From: Cladorhizidae sp. MBARI D1340-BT2
Taxonomy: Eukaryota; Porifera; Demospongiae; Poecilosclerida; Cladorhizidae
Length of the DNA: 64,000 nucleotides
Direction: 5' to 3'
Assembly (NCBI GenBank): GCA_028752905.1
Contig: JAQNBH010000014.1
Location: 25,046,353-25,110,352 of the forward strand
Below the pieces are notes generated by a model. That model was not told the DNA's origin and searched no databases. It saw only the letters and a list, made by a program, of their open reading frames with translations. The translations under genes and the position numbers were made by a program. This document shows, piece by piece, positions 21,952-32,290 of this stretch (position 1 is its first letter; every line of letters starts with the position of its first letter).

Positions 21952-23335
21952 TCACCCCCTCCTTCTCTTTAAGGTGAGGTTCATCGGGTTCGGGGAAGTC
22001 TGGCCAAGCTTGCCTTGAGAGGGTGTCTGCATTTTGGTTAAACGTACCTGGATGGTAGACGATCCTGAATTCAAACTGCCAGAGGTAGTCCATCCAATGG
22101 GCAAGACGACTGCTGCTCGGGTCTTTGTCCTGGAGGAAGGCGAGAGCGCGATGATCTGTTACTATTGTAAACTGCTTTACCAGGAGATACGGGAGAAAGC
22201 GCCTGCATGCGGCCACTACTGCTAGTCCTTCTTGCTCCGTCGCTGAGTACTTAAGTTCCCTCTTCAGTAGTTTCCGGCTAAAGTAAGCCACTGGGTGTTC
22301 AATGTCCTTGTCATCAAATTGGGTCAGTACTGCTCCAAGACCACGTCCAGAGGCATTAATCTGGAGAGCGAAGGGATGGTCAATGAGGAGGGGCCGAGAT
22401 AGGGACTGAACAGAGCAGTTGTTTGTGATTGTTGAATGCTGTAGTAAAATCTGGATTCTGAGTGTGGGTCAAATCAGATAGTGGAGATGCAATTCCACTG
22501 AAATGGGGAATGAAATGTTTATAGTATCCACACATACCAAGAAAGGTGTGGACATCTGTTTTACGCACTGGTTGAATGAAGTCACGGCCGGCCTGCACCT
22601 CGGCTTCCTGGGGCAGTATCTGGCCCTTGCCAATGACATGCCCGAGGAATGTGCAGGAGCGTACTATGAGCTGCGACTTGGAGGTCTGGATTGTGAGTCC
22701 TTCCTGTTGTAGACGGGACAGGACGGTTGTAACGTGTGCGAGGTGATCGGTCCAGGTGACACTAAAGATCACCACATCGTCGATGTAGACGGTACAGTAA
22801 TCCGAGAGATCACGGAGTAGGTCATCCATGAGTTGTTGGAAAGTTGCGGGTGCATTCCTCAACCCAAATGGCATTACCTTAAACCGGACTTTTCCAAATG
22901 GGGTGATGACTGTGGTCTTGTCACGGTCTGAGAGTGAGAGTGGTACCTGATAAAAACCTCTGGCAAGGTAGAATGTGGTCAAGTAAGACACCAGAGCCAT
23001 TTTCTGAAGCGTTTGCTCGATCCTGGGTTGGTAATAAGGATAGGGGATAGTTACAGAGTTGAGAGGTCTATAGTCATTGACTAGTCGTACATCTGCAGTG
23101 CCCTTCTTGGCAACGGCAAACATTGCTGCTGCCCAGGGGGAATTTGAGGTTTCTATGAGGTCATTGTCTAGCAACTTCTGCAATTCTTTTTGAATGGAAC
23201 TTCCCGATTCTCTATGGCTGTCTGCAAATTGGGATGGCGTCTCTGATATTGATGGAGTGAGTGGTCGACTTGGCTCTTCCAAGTGCTGTGGTCACAACTG
23301 TGGGGAAGTCATACCATATCTTAGTCATTTCCTCA
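21941..23335 (-). pseudogene. Reverse transcriptase and RNase H of element B
   Basis: The RT part (22380-23282) contains a Ty3-type domain with LVNDYRPLN, FYQVPLSLSDRDKT, VMPFGLRNAPATFQ and catalytic YIDD, then an RNase H domain reading to 21941. A frame change near 22400-22430 separates them. The first RNase H acidic residue is replaced: the motif reads INASGRGLGAV with Asn (AAT, minus strand, 22355-22357) where Asp is expected. Another frame change lies near the RT start, where FPTVVTTALGRAKSTTHSIN reads in a different frame. These lesions make it inactive. Confidence 0.85.
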
Positions 23336-24165
23336 TGGTTTGGCCTAGATAACCAGGTCAGCTGCTACTCATCTATGACAGAAAAGATGCGCCCATTCAG
23401 GGACCTTTTGAAACCAAAATGTGAGTATCTTTGAAGATTCAAAAGAATTTTTGAGGAAATCAAACATGGTGTGCGAATCTTTGATAGGGCAGGAAGACAT
23501 GCTTAACTACAGATTGGTCGAAGGACGGCCACGGATTTTTGCTCCTACAGAAACATTGCACATGTCAAGGTGATAATCCTTTCTGCTGTATGGATGTATG
23601 AAAGATCATCCTGGTGGGAAGCTATTTTACACATGCATCTGAGTCCAGATATGCCCCAATCGAAGGGCGCTAGCAGTGGCAGATTTGCCTGCCACTTTGT
23701 CCTTGGATGTGATGACCTCATAGTAGCAGTGGACCACCACTACTCAAAATCATGGGAGACAGAAACCTGGAGGATACCAGGAACCCACAACTGCTCAATC
23801 TCAAGGTGAAGACCATCCCATTCATATTTCGAATGGTTCACATCCCAGGGAAGAACAACTTGGCTACGGATGCTGTTTCCAAATGTAGGCCCCATAAAAT
23901 TGAAGCTACCTGATGATGCCCAGTAGCATCTCAGAAATTTGCATCATCAAAATTTCTCAGGAACTGCATCATCAAAATTTCTCAGTGAGCATATCTTTGG
24001 AAAACTGTCAGATGATGGTGAGCATACCACCATAGACACGGATATTACAATCTCTGCCACCCATAATCTGGGCAACATGCAGGAAATCACTTGGGACATG
24101 GTTCGTGAAGCAACTACCAACAACCCAATCATGATGGAACTACTGGAGATCATTGAATGAGGGAT
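23336..24165 (+). pseudogene. Element A-family pol fragment, 5' part (RT end, RNase H, linker)
   Basis: Plus-strand pieces match element A's polyprotein: FGLDNQV, FRDLLKPK, IKHGVRIFDR, then after frame changes GDRNLEDTRNPQ and FRMVHIPGKNN, then AT-rich linker sequence with ITWDMVREATTNNPIMMELL. It stops at the 5-bp GGGAT duplication of element C and resumes after it at 30276. The fragment begins abruptly next to the end of element B. Multiple stops show it is old. Confidence 0.8.
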
Positions 24166-24721
24166 TGTGATGGGAAAACCCTTCTGCTAGGAAAGCTACT
24201 TGATTTCCTACAGATCCGCTCTCCACACCCGCCACCAACTTAGATTCTAGTCTCACACCAAAACCCACAGTTAGTCGAAATCAATCCACTTCCCGGATTG
24301 TATTACCCCTTACGAAAAGGACTGGTATATTTGGACAATAGTAAACTTACTACAACAAGACCATATATACAAATAAGGCGCTCAGACGATAATACTCTAG
24401 CGATACAACTTTACTCAATAAATCTCTCAACTACAACAGTCTAGTCTCTAGGACACTGTCCTTTGCAACCAATCAGAATCCTTGTACGTCATCCGTTTCC
24501 AGGGTACGCCCTTTCAGGGTTTCCACTACCGGATTCTGCGGTCGTGTCAGCTTGCGCCTTCCCAGACCTCCGGCGCTCCCCCAAGGTCGCGTCCAGCAGC
24601 ACATCACCAACCACCCGTTCCATGTCCTCCCCCCCCACTTCACGCAGTGGCTCTGTCTCTGTCTTCAGGCCCACCCTCGGGGAGGAAGCAGTCACGGACA
24701 AAGGAGAGAGATTCCCTGACA
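24166..24721 (-). repeat. 3' LTR of element C
   Basis: 556 bp, TGTGATGGG...CCCTGACA on the plus strand. The pol reading frame runs into it and stops at 24489. Confidence 0.93.
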
Positions 24722-26792
24722 CTCCCTCCACCTTAGCTCGAGAGCCCTGGTCTCGACTTAACCCGTCGGCGTTTGCATTCGCCGTTCCAGCTCGATGGGT
24801 CACACTAAAATCATATGGCTGTAGAGCCAAAGCCCATCTGGCCAGCCTCCCATGACTATCCTTCATGGTTGCCAGGTGAGTTAATGGATCATGGTCGGTC
24901 TCCACCTTGAACTTATATCCTTCAATATATGTTCGAAAATGTTTGATACCAGTTACGATGGCTAACGCCTCTCTTTCAATAGCAGAGTATTTTTGTTCCC
25001 GTGGCAACAACTTGCGGGATCCATAGGCTACTGGATGTTCGGTTCCATCTTCCTCTTGCTGGCTCAATACATAACCAAGTCCCGTGGCTGAAGCATCAGT
25101 TTGGATGATGAACATCCTCTCCCAGTTTGGGGATGTCAGTACCAGTTTACTGGTAAGGGCACCTTTCAATAACTGAAATGCCTTCTCGCATTCTTCCGTC
25201 CATGTCACTTTATTTTCTTTGTTCTTCCTGGTCAATTCAGTGAGGGGGTTGGCAATCGTGGAGAAGCCCGGTATGAATCGGCGGTAGTATCCGCACAGGC
25301 CAAGAAACGCTCTCACTTGTTTCTTGGTCTGCGGCTGCTGATAATTCTTCACTGCTTCAATCTTGTATTCCATCGGCTTGATGACTCCTCCTCCCACCAC
25401 GTGACCCAGGTATACACAACTGTTTACTCCCATACTGCACTTGCTCTCTTTAATGTGTAGGCCAGCCGCTCGTAGCTTGCCAAACACAATGTTGAGGTGC
25501 CGAAGATGCTCCTCCCACGTCTCACTGTGGATCAAGATGTCATCCAAGTAGGCAGTCGTAAAGTCATGGAGGCCGTGCAAAACCTGGTCCATCAGGCGCT
25601 GGAATGTCGACGGTGCCATGATCAACCCGAAGGGCATGGTCAGAAACTGATATTTGCCATGGGGTGTGACAAACGCCGTCTTTTCCCTGCTTTCCTTTGC
25701 CAGGGGCACCTGATAGTACCCCTTCGATAAATCCAGCGTCGTGATGAACCTTGATCCTCCAATCTTGTTGATAAGTGTTTCTATGTTTGGTAATGGGTAA
25801 GGATCTCCTCGGGTGATGTTGTTTATCTTGCGATAATCTACGCACATTCTTATCTTGCCATCTTTCTTTTTTACTAGGACGATGGGCGCTGCCCAGGGGC
25901 TCTTGGATGGTTCGATAATCTGTTGTTGTAACAATGTCTTGATCTCTTCACGCAAGGCTTCTTCAGACTTGTGGGCCAACTTGTAAGGGGGCAACCGAAT
26001 CGGAAATGCGTCTCCCGTTGGTATCTCGTACTCTACCAATGACGTCCTGCCAGGCTCGTCCTGGATGACATCCTGAAATGTTTCCTTTAATGCAGTGAGT
26101 TGGTCCCATTGGAGGAGGGTTAGAGAGTCCTCCTTTATTCGGTCATTCGTGTCGAATGCGTCGTCTTCCTCTTCTAGGGCCAAGAACACTGCAGGGGTAG
26201 GGGAAGCCCACTCCTTCATGGCATTGACATGGAAGGTCTTAATCTTCCTCCCGGTGTCCACCCTGTAGGTCACTTCCGTCACTTTCTCTGTGATGATGAA
26301 GGGACCCTGCCACTCGTTCAACAGTTTGTTCATTTTCCGAGGTCGAAACACCAGCACATAGTCGCCCACGAGGAACTCTCTCAATACTGCTTTCCGATCG
26401 TGGTACCTTTTCTGTGTCTGTTTTTCCTTTTCCTCTTTCTCTCTCGCCATTTCCCGAACCATTTCGGTGTTGGCTCGCATCACTTGCATATAGCGTGTCA
26501 AGTTCATCTCACTGACTTTTTCTTTCCCTTTCCAATAGCTTGCTAGGTCATCTAATGGTAACCTCATCTCCCTACCGAACAGAAGGTGGAATGGAGAGAA
26601 TCCTGTCGTCTTATGGACGGTGCCCCGATACGACCATAGGACAAACGGCAGACACTTGTCCCATTCGACTTGGGGATCTTGTGTGAGCTTCCGCAGAGAT
26701 ATTTGAGTGTGTGGTTGAATCTCTCCACCATTCCGTCCGTTTCCGGGTGATAGGGGGAGGTTCGCATCTGCCGGATGCCAGTTGCTTGACAA
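24489..26792 (-). pseudogene. Integrase C-terminus, reverse transcriptase and RNase H of element C
   Basis: A 767-codon open frame; the nominal first codon is not a start. It opens with the end of integrase (FVLWSYRGTVHKTTGFSPF, about 51-69; GPF-like module WQGPFIITEK, 161-170). It continues through a linker to RT (about 255-430) with TLDLSKGYYQVPL and catalytic YLDD at 415-418, then RNase H with IQTDASATGLGYVLS and THRAGTANANADGLSRD. Having integrase and RT in this order within one open frame shows the domain order is genuine and not an assembly join. The last about 77 codons lie inside the LTR. The frame is intact, but upstream lesions disconnect it, hence pseudogene. Confidence 0.9.
24722..24733 (-). 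promoter_or_regulatory. Polypurine tract of element C
   Basis: Minus strand GGTGGAGGGAG immediately precedes the TGTCAGGG start of the 3' LTR. The pol frame reads through it. Confidence 0.75.
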
Positions 26793-27364
26793 TACTGTCG
26801 GACAACTTCTGATCTGAAGTTAGACCCATTGTCCGTGAGTAACTCTCTGGGTGCTCCCAGTCTCGCAGTGACATCTATGAGACAGTTAACCACAGTCTCC
26901 GCTGTTGCATCCTTGAGTGGGAATGCCTCCGGCCACCTTGTGCTGTAGTCCATGAGGACCAGGATGTATTTGTTTCCAGACCGTGTTCGCTTAAGGGGAC
27001 CAAATATGTCCATGGCCACTCGCTGGAAAGGCTCTTGCATGATGGGTAAGGAGTGCAGGGGTGCTTTCATCACCACCGCAGGACCAGCCTTCTGACAGAT
27101 TGGACACGATCTGCACAATTCTCTGACATCTCTGGCGATGCCTGGCCAGTCGAAACGCCTCCGTATGGTCTCGAGTGTCCTCTCTCGACCGAAATGTCCC
27201 GCAATCGGAGCATTGTGAGCCATCTGCAATACTCTTGTTCTGCCTATCCGTGGTACCATCACCAGGTCCTTCCCATTGGAATGGTATGGTTTCCTCATCA
27301 GTACTTTGTCCTTCCAAAAGTAAGAACTACTTCTCTTCTTTGTTTTATTTCTTATGTTCTCCAA
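26564..27364 (-). pseudogene. Integrase of element C (zinc finger and catalytic core)
   Basis: A 266-codon frame with an HHCC finger (H50, C87-x2-C90 in PICQ context) and a full DD35E core: D119 in VAMDIFGP, D178 in LLTDNGSNF, E214 in GMVERFNH. From about residue 219 the frame drifts; a 1-bp deletion near 26703 moves the rest of integrase into the next frame (24489-26792). Upstream, an in-frame TAA at 27389-27391 separates it from EDPTLENIRN-type linker sequence. It would catalyse end processing and strand transfer of element cDNA. Confidence 0.9.
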
Positions 27365-27391
27365 TGTAGGATCCTCGCACTGTAACTTTTA

Positions 27392-28190
27392 GAGTTGGTT
27401 CGGAGTGATGGTCTCGAATACTTTAGCCTCCACTTCAGCTCCGACAGTTTCTTCCTCATTGTTGTGCAGGTCCTTCAGGTCGGGTTGGGTATTAATTTCA
27501 AATTCCTCCTCGACCTCTTTCTCGTTTTCCTCCGCTTCATCTCCAATGTCACTGGACTCGAGAGGGTGGATCACTGGTCCATCCCGGTCTTGTTGGATGG
27601 CATCATCCTCTTCGACTTGAGTTTGTGCCCCTCGTTGGGCTCTGGGCTCGGGTCGTCACCAATGCAGACGCAGTCATTGGTGGTTGGGTAAGGGTCGTCA
27701 CTACTCCAGACGCCACCATTAATGGTTGGGTAAGGATCGTCACTACTTCAGACTCAGTGGCTTTGGATGTGGGTGGGGTTGACTCCATTTCCTCTTGGAT
27801 GTCGGTTTCCAACGCTTCCTCCACATACTTCCTAAACCTCGGAATGTCTCGTCCCAACAGCATACCTGAGGTCAGGTGTTTTGAAACTCCCACCGCCAAT
27901 TCACACTTCTTGCCATCTAGTTCAACAATTACTCGAGTTGCTGGGAAGATTGTCTTACCAGAACTGGCTGTGGCGAAGGGAATCTTCCACCTCAAATAGT
28001 CTCTGCTGTTAACGTATCGGGGATGTACCATTGACTTGGTGCACCCGGTATCGATGAGAGCGGTTACAGGTTGTCCATTCACCCTGACAAACTTCGTCCA
28101 TTTCTGGCTTTGTCGTTCCCGTATTAGACTAACCGAGTGTGCACCTTCACTCTTGATTACGTCCAATCGTACTCTGCAGTCCTTCTGCAT
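27392..28190 (-). pseudogene. Aspartic protease and acidic linker of element C
   Basis: The frame 27603-28190 starts at the last half of the zinc knuckle (MQKDC), then carries ALIDTGCTKSMVHPRY with the protease D-T-G and LLGRDIPRF, a typical retropepsin pair. Two frame changes within about 60 bp (near 27575-27620) lead into a Glu-rich linker (GDEAEENEKEVEEEFEI) that ends at TAA 27389-27391. The protease would process the polyprotein. Confidence 0.85.
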
Positions 28191-29214
28191 GTGGCCTTTC
28201 TTTCCACACCTGTATATAGCACGTTACCAGCTTCATATCTCGGTAAGGGGTAGTCTGACCATACTTTTCCATGCTCAGTTGCAGCTGCTTGGTTTGTGGG
28301 ATCGTAGTGCGAGTCGGGGTGTCTTTCTTCGGTGGGTGGAACCGGTCTCGCTGTTCGGATCGCTTTGCATCGACTTCCTTTCGTTGGTTTCCAATGAACC
28401 TGACTACAGTCTTAGTCAGTTCATCATAGCCTTGAGGATTCAAATTCCTCATCTGAGTTTGAAGCCATCTTGGGAGTTTTTGTAATGCCAATTCATATAG
28501 CACCACCTTTGCAACATCCTCATCTGTCGAGGTCACCCATTGAGAAAAAGACTGCTTGAATGATCTCATCCAAGCATCGGGGTTGTTCATATCGAAGGTG
28601 GTCTCAAAAACTCTTCGTCTGTATGTTTCCTCGGAGATGTGGTAAGTTTCCAAAAGGATACGTTTCACTTCTTCGTAATCTGCCTGGTCTCCGGCAGGTA
28701 AGGCATTCACCGCTGTTAGTCCCTGTCCTGACAAGGAACTCCTTAGGTATACACTCCATAGGTGCTCGGGCCAGGCTGCTGCTCGGGCTGTCACTTCGAA
28801 GGATCCTAGATAGGCACCCATATCATCCGTGCCTTCGAGGAATTTCTGTACTGTCAGCCTTGGTGGTTGGGGAGGTAGAGCCGGAACAACCACTGCTGGA
28901 GCAGGTTGTCTGGCATCCACCAATAACTGTGCCCAATGTTGTTGCTGTTGGGCTTGTAGCCTTCTGTCCTCTGCCCGATCCAGCAACAACTGTTGGCGAT
29001 CTTCCTCTCGTCTCTGGTCCTCCCTTCTTACTCGGTTTGCCTCCGTTTCCAGCCAGGTAGTCATGAAGCGAGCAAGAGGTGGTTCTTCCTCTTCGCCTCT
29101 CAGCAGGATGGGTGGATCAGCTGGAGTTTGTCATCCTTCGAGTTGACTAGCTTGACTCCTCAGAATTCGATCCTCCCCTGCCTGCTGTCTATGTTGTTGA
29201 CGTTCTTCTGACAT
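28147..29214 (-). pseudogene. Gag of element C
   Basis: The likely start is ATG at 29214 (MSEERQQHRQQ), in phase with the ATG at 29064 but interrupted by TGA at 29131-29133. After 29064 the frame is open for 305 codons: a coiled-coil-like Gln/Arg/Asp-rich stretch (about 10-50), then a capsid-like region with FLEGTDDMGAYLGSFE and WVTSTDEDVAKVVLYELAL. Near the end the zinc knuckle is split: the reading frame passes a C codon into IQVWKERPH, while the next frame reads CGKKGHMQKDC. A 4-bp excess between the first two Cys codons explains this. Programmed frameshifting is unlikely because the site destroys the finger itself. Confidence 0.85.
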
Positions 29215-29695
29215 GATGTTCAAGCCGAGTAGATAATCAAACAGGAAACTAATTTGTTCACAACAAAAAATGCCAACTAATACAAAAACAACTTAAATAT
29301 ACGTGCACCCGAAGGCAAAAAACCACTCAAAATTCCTACTTCAGGGTCTGGTTTCACAGGTCCCAAGGTATGAATAACCTGGACCGTTTCCCTGTCTAAC
29401 ACTATGCTATCAACTCTAGTAGCTATATAGCAGTGTAGACAATTCCTGTTAACAGCAAAACAATTGCTCAACAGTGTTCCCCACCAGAACCTCTCACCTT
29501 AGGTCTGGTACAATTGGTAAGTACTGACCTCTCACCTTAGGTCACAAACACAACTAAGAATTCTCTTAGTTAACCCAAGACACCTCTCTCTCAGGCTATC
29601 TAGTCACTGGACACTACCTCTCACTTAGATAGCTGCCAACAACTTATCAGACAGATCTCAAGCAATGCACTGTACTCCAGGCCTCTCACTTGAAA

Positions 29696-29713
29696 ATCCC
29701 ACCGCTGCCACCA
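29696..29713 (-). promoter_or_regulatory. Primer-binding site of element C, tRNA-Leu type
   Basis: The plus strand carries ATCCCACCGCTGCCACCA, one base from the 5' LTR. This is the 3' end (with CCA) of animal tRNA-Leu(UAG) as I remember it; the minus strand is therefore an 18-nt primer site beginning TGGTGGCAGCGG. Confidence 0.85.
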
Positions 29714-29714
29714 C

Positions 29715-30270
29715 TGTGATGGGAAAACCCTTCTGCTAGGAAAGCTACTTGATTTCCTACAGATCCGCTCTCCACACCCGCCACCAACTTAGATTCTAGT
29801 CTCACACCAAAACCCACAGTTAGTCGAAATCAATCCACTTCCCGGATTGTATTACCCCTTACGAAAAGGACTGGTATATTTGGACAATAGTAAACTTACT
29901 ACAACAAGACCATATATACAAATAAGACGCTCAGACGATAATACTCTAGCGATACAACTTTACTCAATAAATCTCTCAACTACAACAGTCCAGTCTCTAG
30001 GACACTGTCCTTCGCAACCAATCAGAATCCTTGTACGTCACCCGTTTCCAGGGTACGCCCTTTCAGGGTTTCCACTACCGGATTCTGCGGTCGTGTCAGC
30101 TTGCGCCTTCCCAGACCTCCGGCGCTCCCACAAGGTCGCGTCCAGCAGCACATCACCAACCACCCGTTCCATGTCCTCCCCCTCCACTTCACGCAGTGGC
30201 TCTGTCTCTGTCTTCAGGCCCAGCCTCAGGGAGGAAGCAGTCACGGACAAAGGAGAGAGATTCCCTGACA
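29715..30270 (-). repeat. 5' LTR of element C
   Basis: 556 bp, partner of 24166-24721 with about eight substitutions (about 1.4%). No indels between the two copies. Confidence 0.93.
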
Positions 30271-30275
30271 GGGAT

Positions 30276-30880
30276 GCCAGACTCCAAACTTCTGCTACCT
30301 CCTATGCTTAGGGAATATTTCCCCTTCCGGGAACACTTATCAACAACAGATGGTGTAATCTTATACAAGGACAGAGTTCTTATTCCACCATCACTACGTG
30401 CAGAAGTACTCAAGTCTCTACATTCTGCCCACCAGAGCGTGACTTCAATGACAGTGAGGATGGATACCTCCATTTTCTGGCCAGGTATAACCGCACAGAT
30501 AGACCGCCTTAGAGAAAGCTGCGGGGAGCGTAACAGAATTGCACCAAGCCAACCCAATGCACCCCTACCTCACCTATCAGCCCAGAATACCTCTTCCAGT
30601 GCATTTGCTCAGACTTTTTTCATTACAAGGGAGCAAACTACCTGATCATTGTGGATCGGTACTCGAACTGGCCAATTTATCACGAGAATCAATGGATCAA
30701 TGGGCCTTGTTGGAGAAATGCAAGGTGTTTGTTATTCCCAAGGAACTCTCCAGTGATGGTGGACCAGAATTCAGGGCTGCTGCCACCCAGAAATTCCTCA
30801 AGATGTGGAGAGTCCAACATTGCCTTTCATCAGTTGCATTTCCTCACTCAATAGCAGAGCAGAAATACATCCAAACACAT
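30276..30880 (+). pseudogene. Element A-family pol fragment, 3' part (integrase)
   Basis: This continues the element A-family copy interrupted by element C. Joining 24165 to 30276 keeps alignment to element A's linker (IIEEG versus IIE-stop-G). The plus strand then reads LREYFPF, LSTTDGVI, MDTSIFWPGIT (finger region) and SDFFHYKGANYLIIVDRYSNWP-like core sequence in shifting frames, then LSSDGGPEFRA and a decayed region near the catalytic Glu. It ends near 30880 where unrelated minus-strand element D sequence starts. Confidence 0.8.
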
Positions 30881-30929
30881 GAGCATGAACAACACAGAAC
30901 TTAACCGCATACTGGACATCCCAAAGTTC

Positions 30930-32290
30930 CAAAAGTCATGCTACAATACAAACAATGAATTGGTACAGCTCATCTTTTACCTTTAACTTCAAGAGAAGGG
31001 GAAGAGATCTGGACTTGTAAAAATTGGGTTCAGCTTTATCATGCACAAATAAATTCACAACTGTCCCTTCCAGACAACCAAGCTCTTCATTGAAAACTGT
31101 GGGATAGGTGTCTAGAACATTCTTCTAGAAGGTATAACCACATTGATGTTTTCGAGGTTTACATCGAGATGTGTTATCCAATCTCTACCCAGTAAGTTAG
31201 GGCCATGTACTCTACATGTATAGATAAGCACAACTCTTTCGCTTCATACCTTACCTTGATCTGAGTGATGCCCAACACCTGGATCTGATCTGCAGTGCAG
31301 GTGTAAACTTTGCTGTTAGTTGGTTGAAGGGGTGATATAACAGTTCTGTTATGTGCTTATATGTTGATTCGCTGATGACAGATACTCCAGCTCCAGTGTC
31401 AATCTCCATTTTTATGGAATGTCATTAAGGTTGACCTCCAGCAGCTTAAGTTCGGTACGCTTGTCACGGAGGTTATACATGTTATACTGCACTTCAGAGG
31501 AGGGCTCATCTTCTTCTATGTAATTTGTCTGTGAAGTTGTCTTCTTCTTCTTCTCATGCTATGGAGGGGGTTGGGTCATGGATATTTGATGCCATTATGA
31601 CTTGCAAATGCTGCAAATGTCCTTTTTCTCTCAATAATGGCATATAACACTGTTTGCTTGCAATGAGATGCTGGGTGAGATTCTCCAAAGTGAATGTTGC
31701 ACTTTTTTGAAATGACAACCAGAAGTTGTGTAGTTTAGATCTGTCCTAGTGTGCTTGGGAACAACTACCAGCTTCTTTGCATCCCTCTTGGTTGCTTCTA
31801 CTGCTTGTGCCAGCTTGAGGATGCTGACGTATGTGAGGTCTGTCTCATCAAAGAGCTTGTGTTGAATTTGTTGATCATTTACTCCGCAACAAGCTATCCC
31901 CTCAGCTTCTCTTTGAGCTGATCCCTGGTGCCAAAGTTACAGTTGAGAGCTATATCTCTTAGTACTGCATTGTATTGACTCGGCTGGCTTCCATGAGTGA
32001 GTGTTGAAATGATATCTGTTAACAAAGGTCGAATGTTTAGAACCATAGTGAGCCTTCAGTAAAGCACTGTAAGTGACATCCTAGCCAATGTGGTACTAAG
32101 CTGTGAAACAGCTTGAATGTTGGGTCACCGCATACAGTAAGCAGAATTGAGTACTTTTTCGCTGCATTCTCTATGCTGTTTGCCACAAAGTACAACTACT
32201 GGAATTTCTCCTCCCAGTCATCCAAGATCGGGTTCAAAGGCTTGATTTTGCCATAAGTAGTTGCTTTATCATCGTCGCCAGAAGTGTGGT
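30930..32290 (-). pseudogene. Gag-protease remnant of Ty3/gypsy-type element D
   Basis: The minus strand, in broken frames, reads from about 32290 downward: KPLNPILDDWEEKFQ, LTVCGDPTFKLFHSLV (capsid), LTYVSILKLAQAVEATKR, then near 31420 EIDTGAGVSVISESTYK (retropepsin D-T-G), and finally VFNEELGCLEGT near 31080, the usual protease-RT linker. Many stops. No LTR was seen. The order and motifs fit K02A2.6-type gypsy elements and differ from elements A, B and C. Confidence 0.65.

Larger units (their letters stand above)
21638..23335 (-). mobile_element. 5'-truncated Ty3/gypsy-type element B, no integrase after RNase H
   Basis: Minus orientation. A 314-bp LTR (21638-21951) has 10-bp inverted ends TGTTAGGCTG...CAGCCTAACA. 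Next to it, on the minus strand, is a polypurine tract (AGAGAAGGAGGGGGTGA), then the end of an RNase H reading frame, then RT further upstream. RNase H runs directly into the polypurine tract, leaving no room for a downstream integrase. Around 23335 homology stops and an unrelated element fragment on the opposite strand begins, so Gag, protease, any upstream integrase and the second LTR are missing. Confidence 0.8.
24161..30275 (-). mobile_element. Ty3/gypsy-type element C with integrase encoded before reverse transcriptase (Gmr1-like order)
   Basis: Complete element, minus orientation: LTRs 24166-24721 and 29715-30270 (556 bp each, TG...CA ends, about eight differences) and a GGGAT duplication at 24161-24165 and 30271-30275. 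In transcription order it has a tRNA-Leu-type primer site, Gag, aspartic protease, integrase (HHCC, DD35E, GPF-like module), RT, RNase H, polypurine tract and LTR. Integrase before RT is the Ty1/copia order, but RT, RNase H and integrase all look Ty3/gypsy-like; this is the hallmark of the Gmr1-like group. Lesions: TGA in Gag, a frame change in the zinc knuckle, frame changes near 27600, TAA at 27389-27391 and a 1-bp loss near 26703. It is inserted inside an older element A-family copy. Confidence 0.93.
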
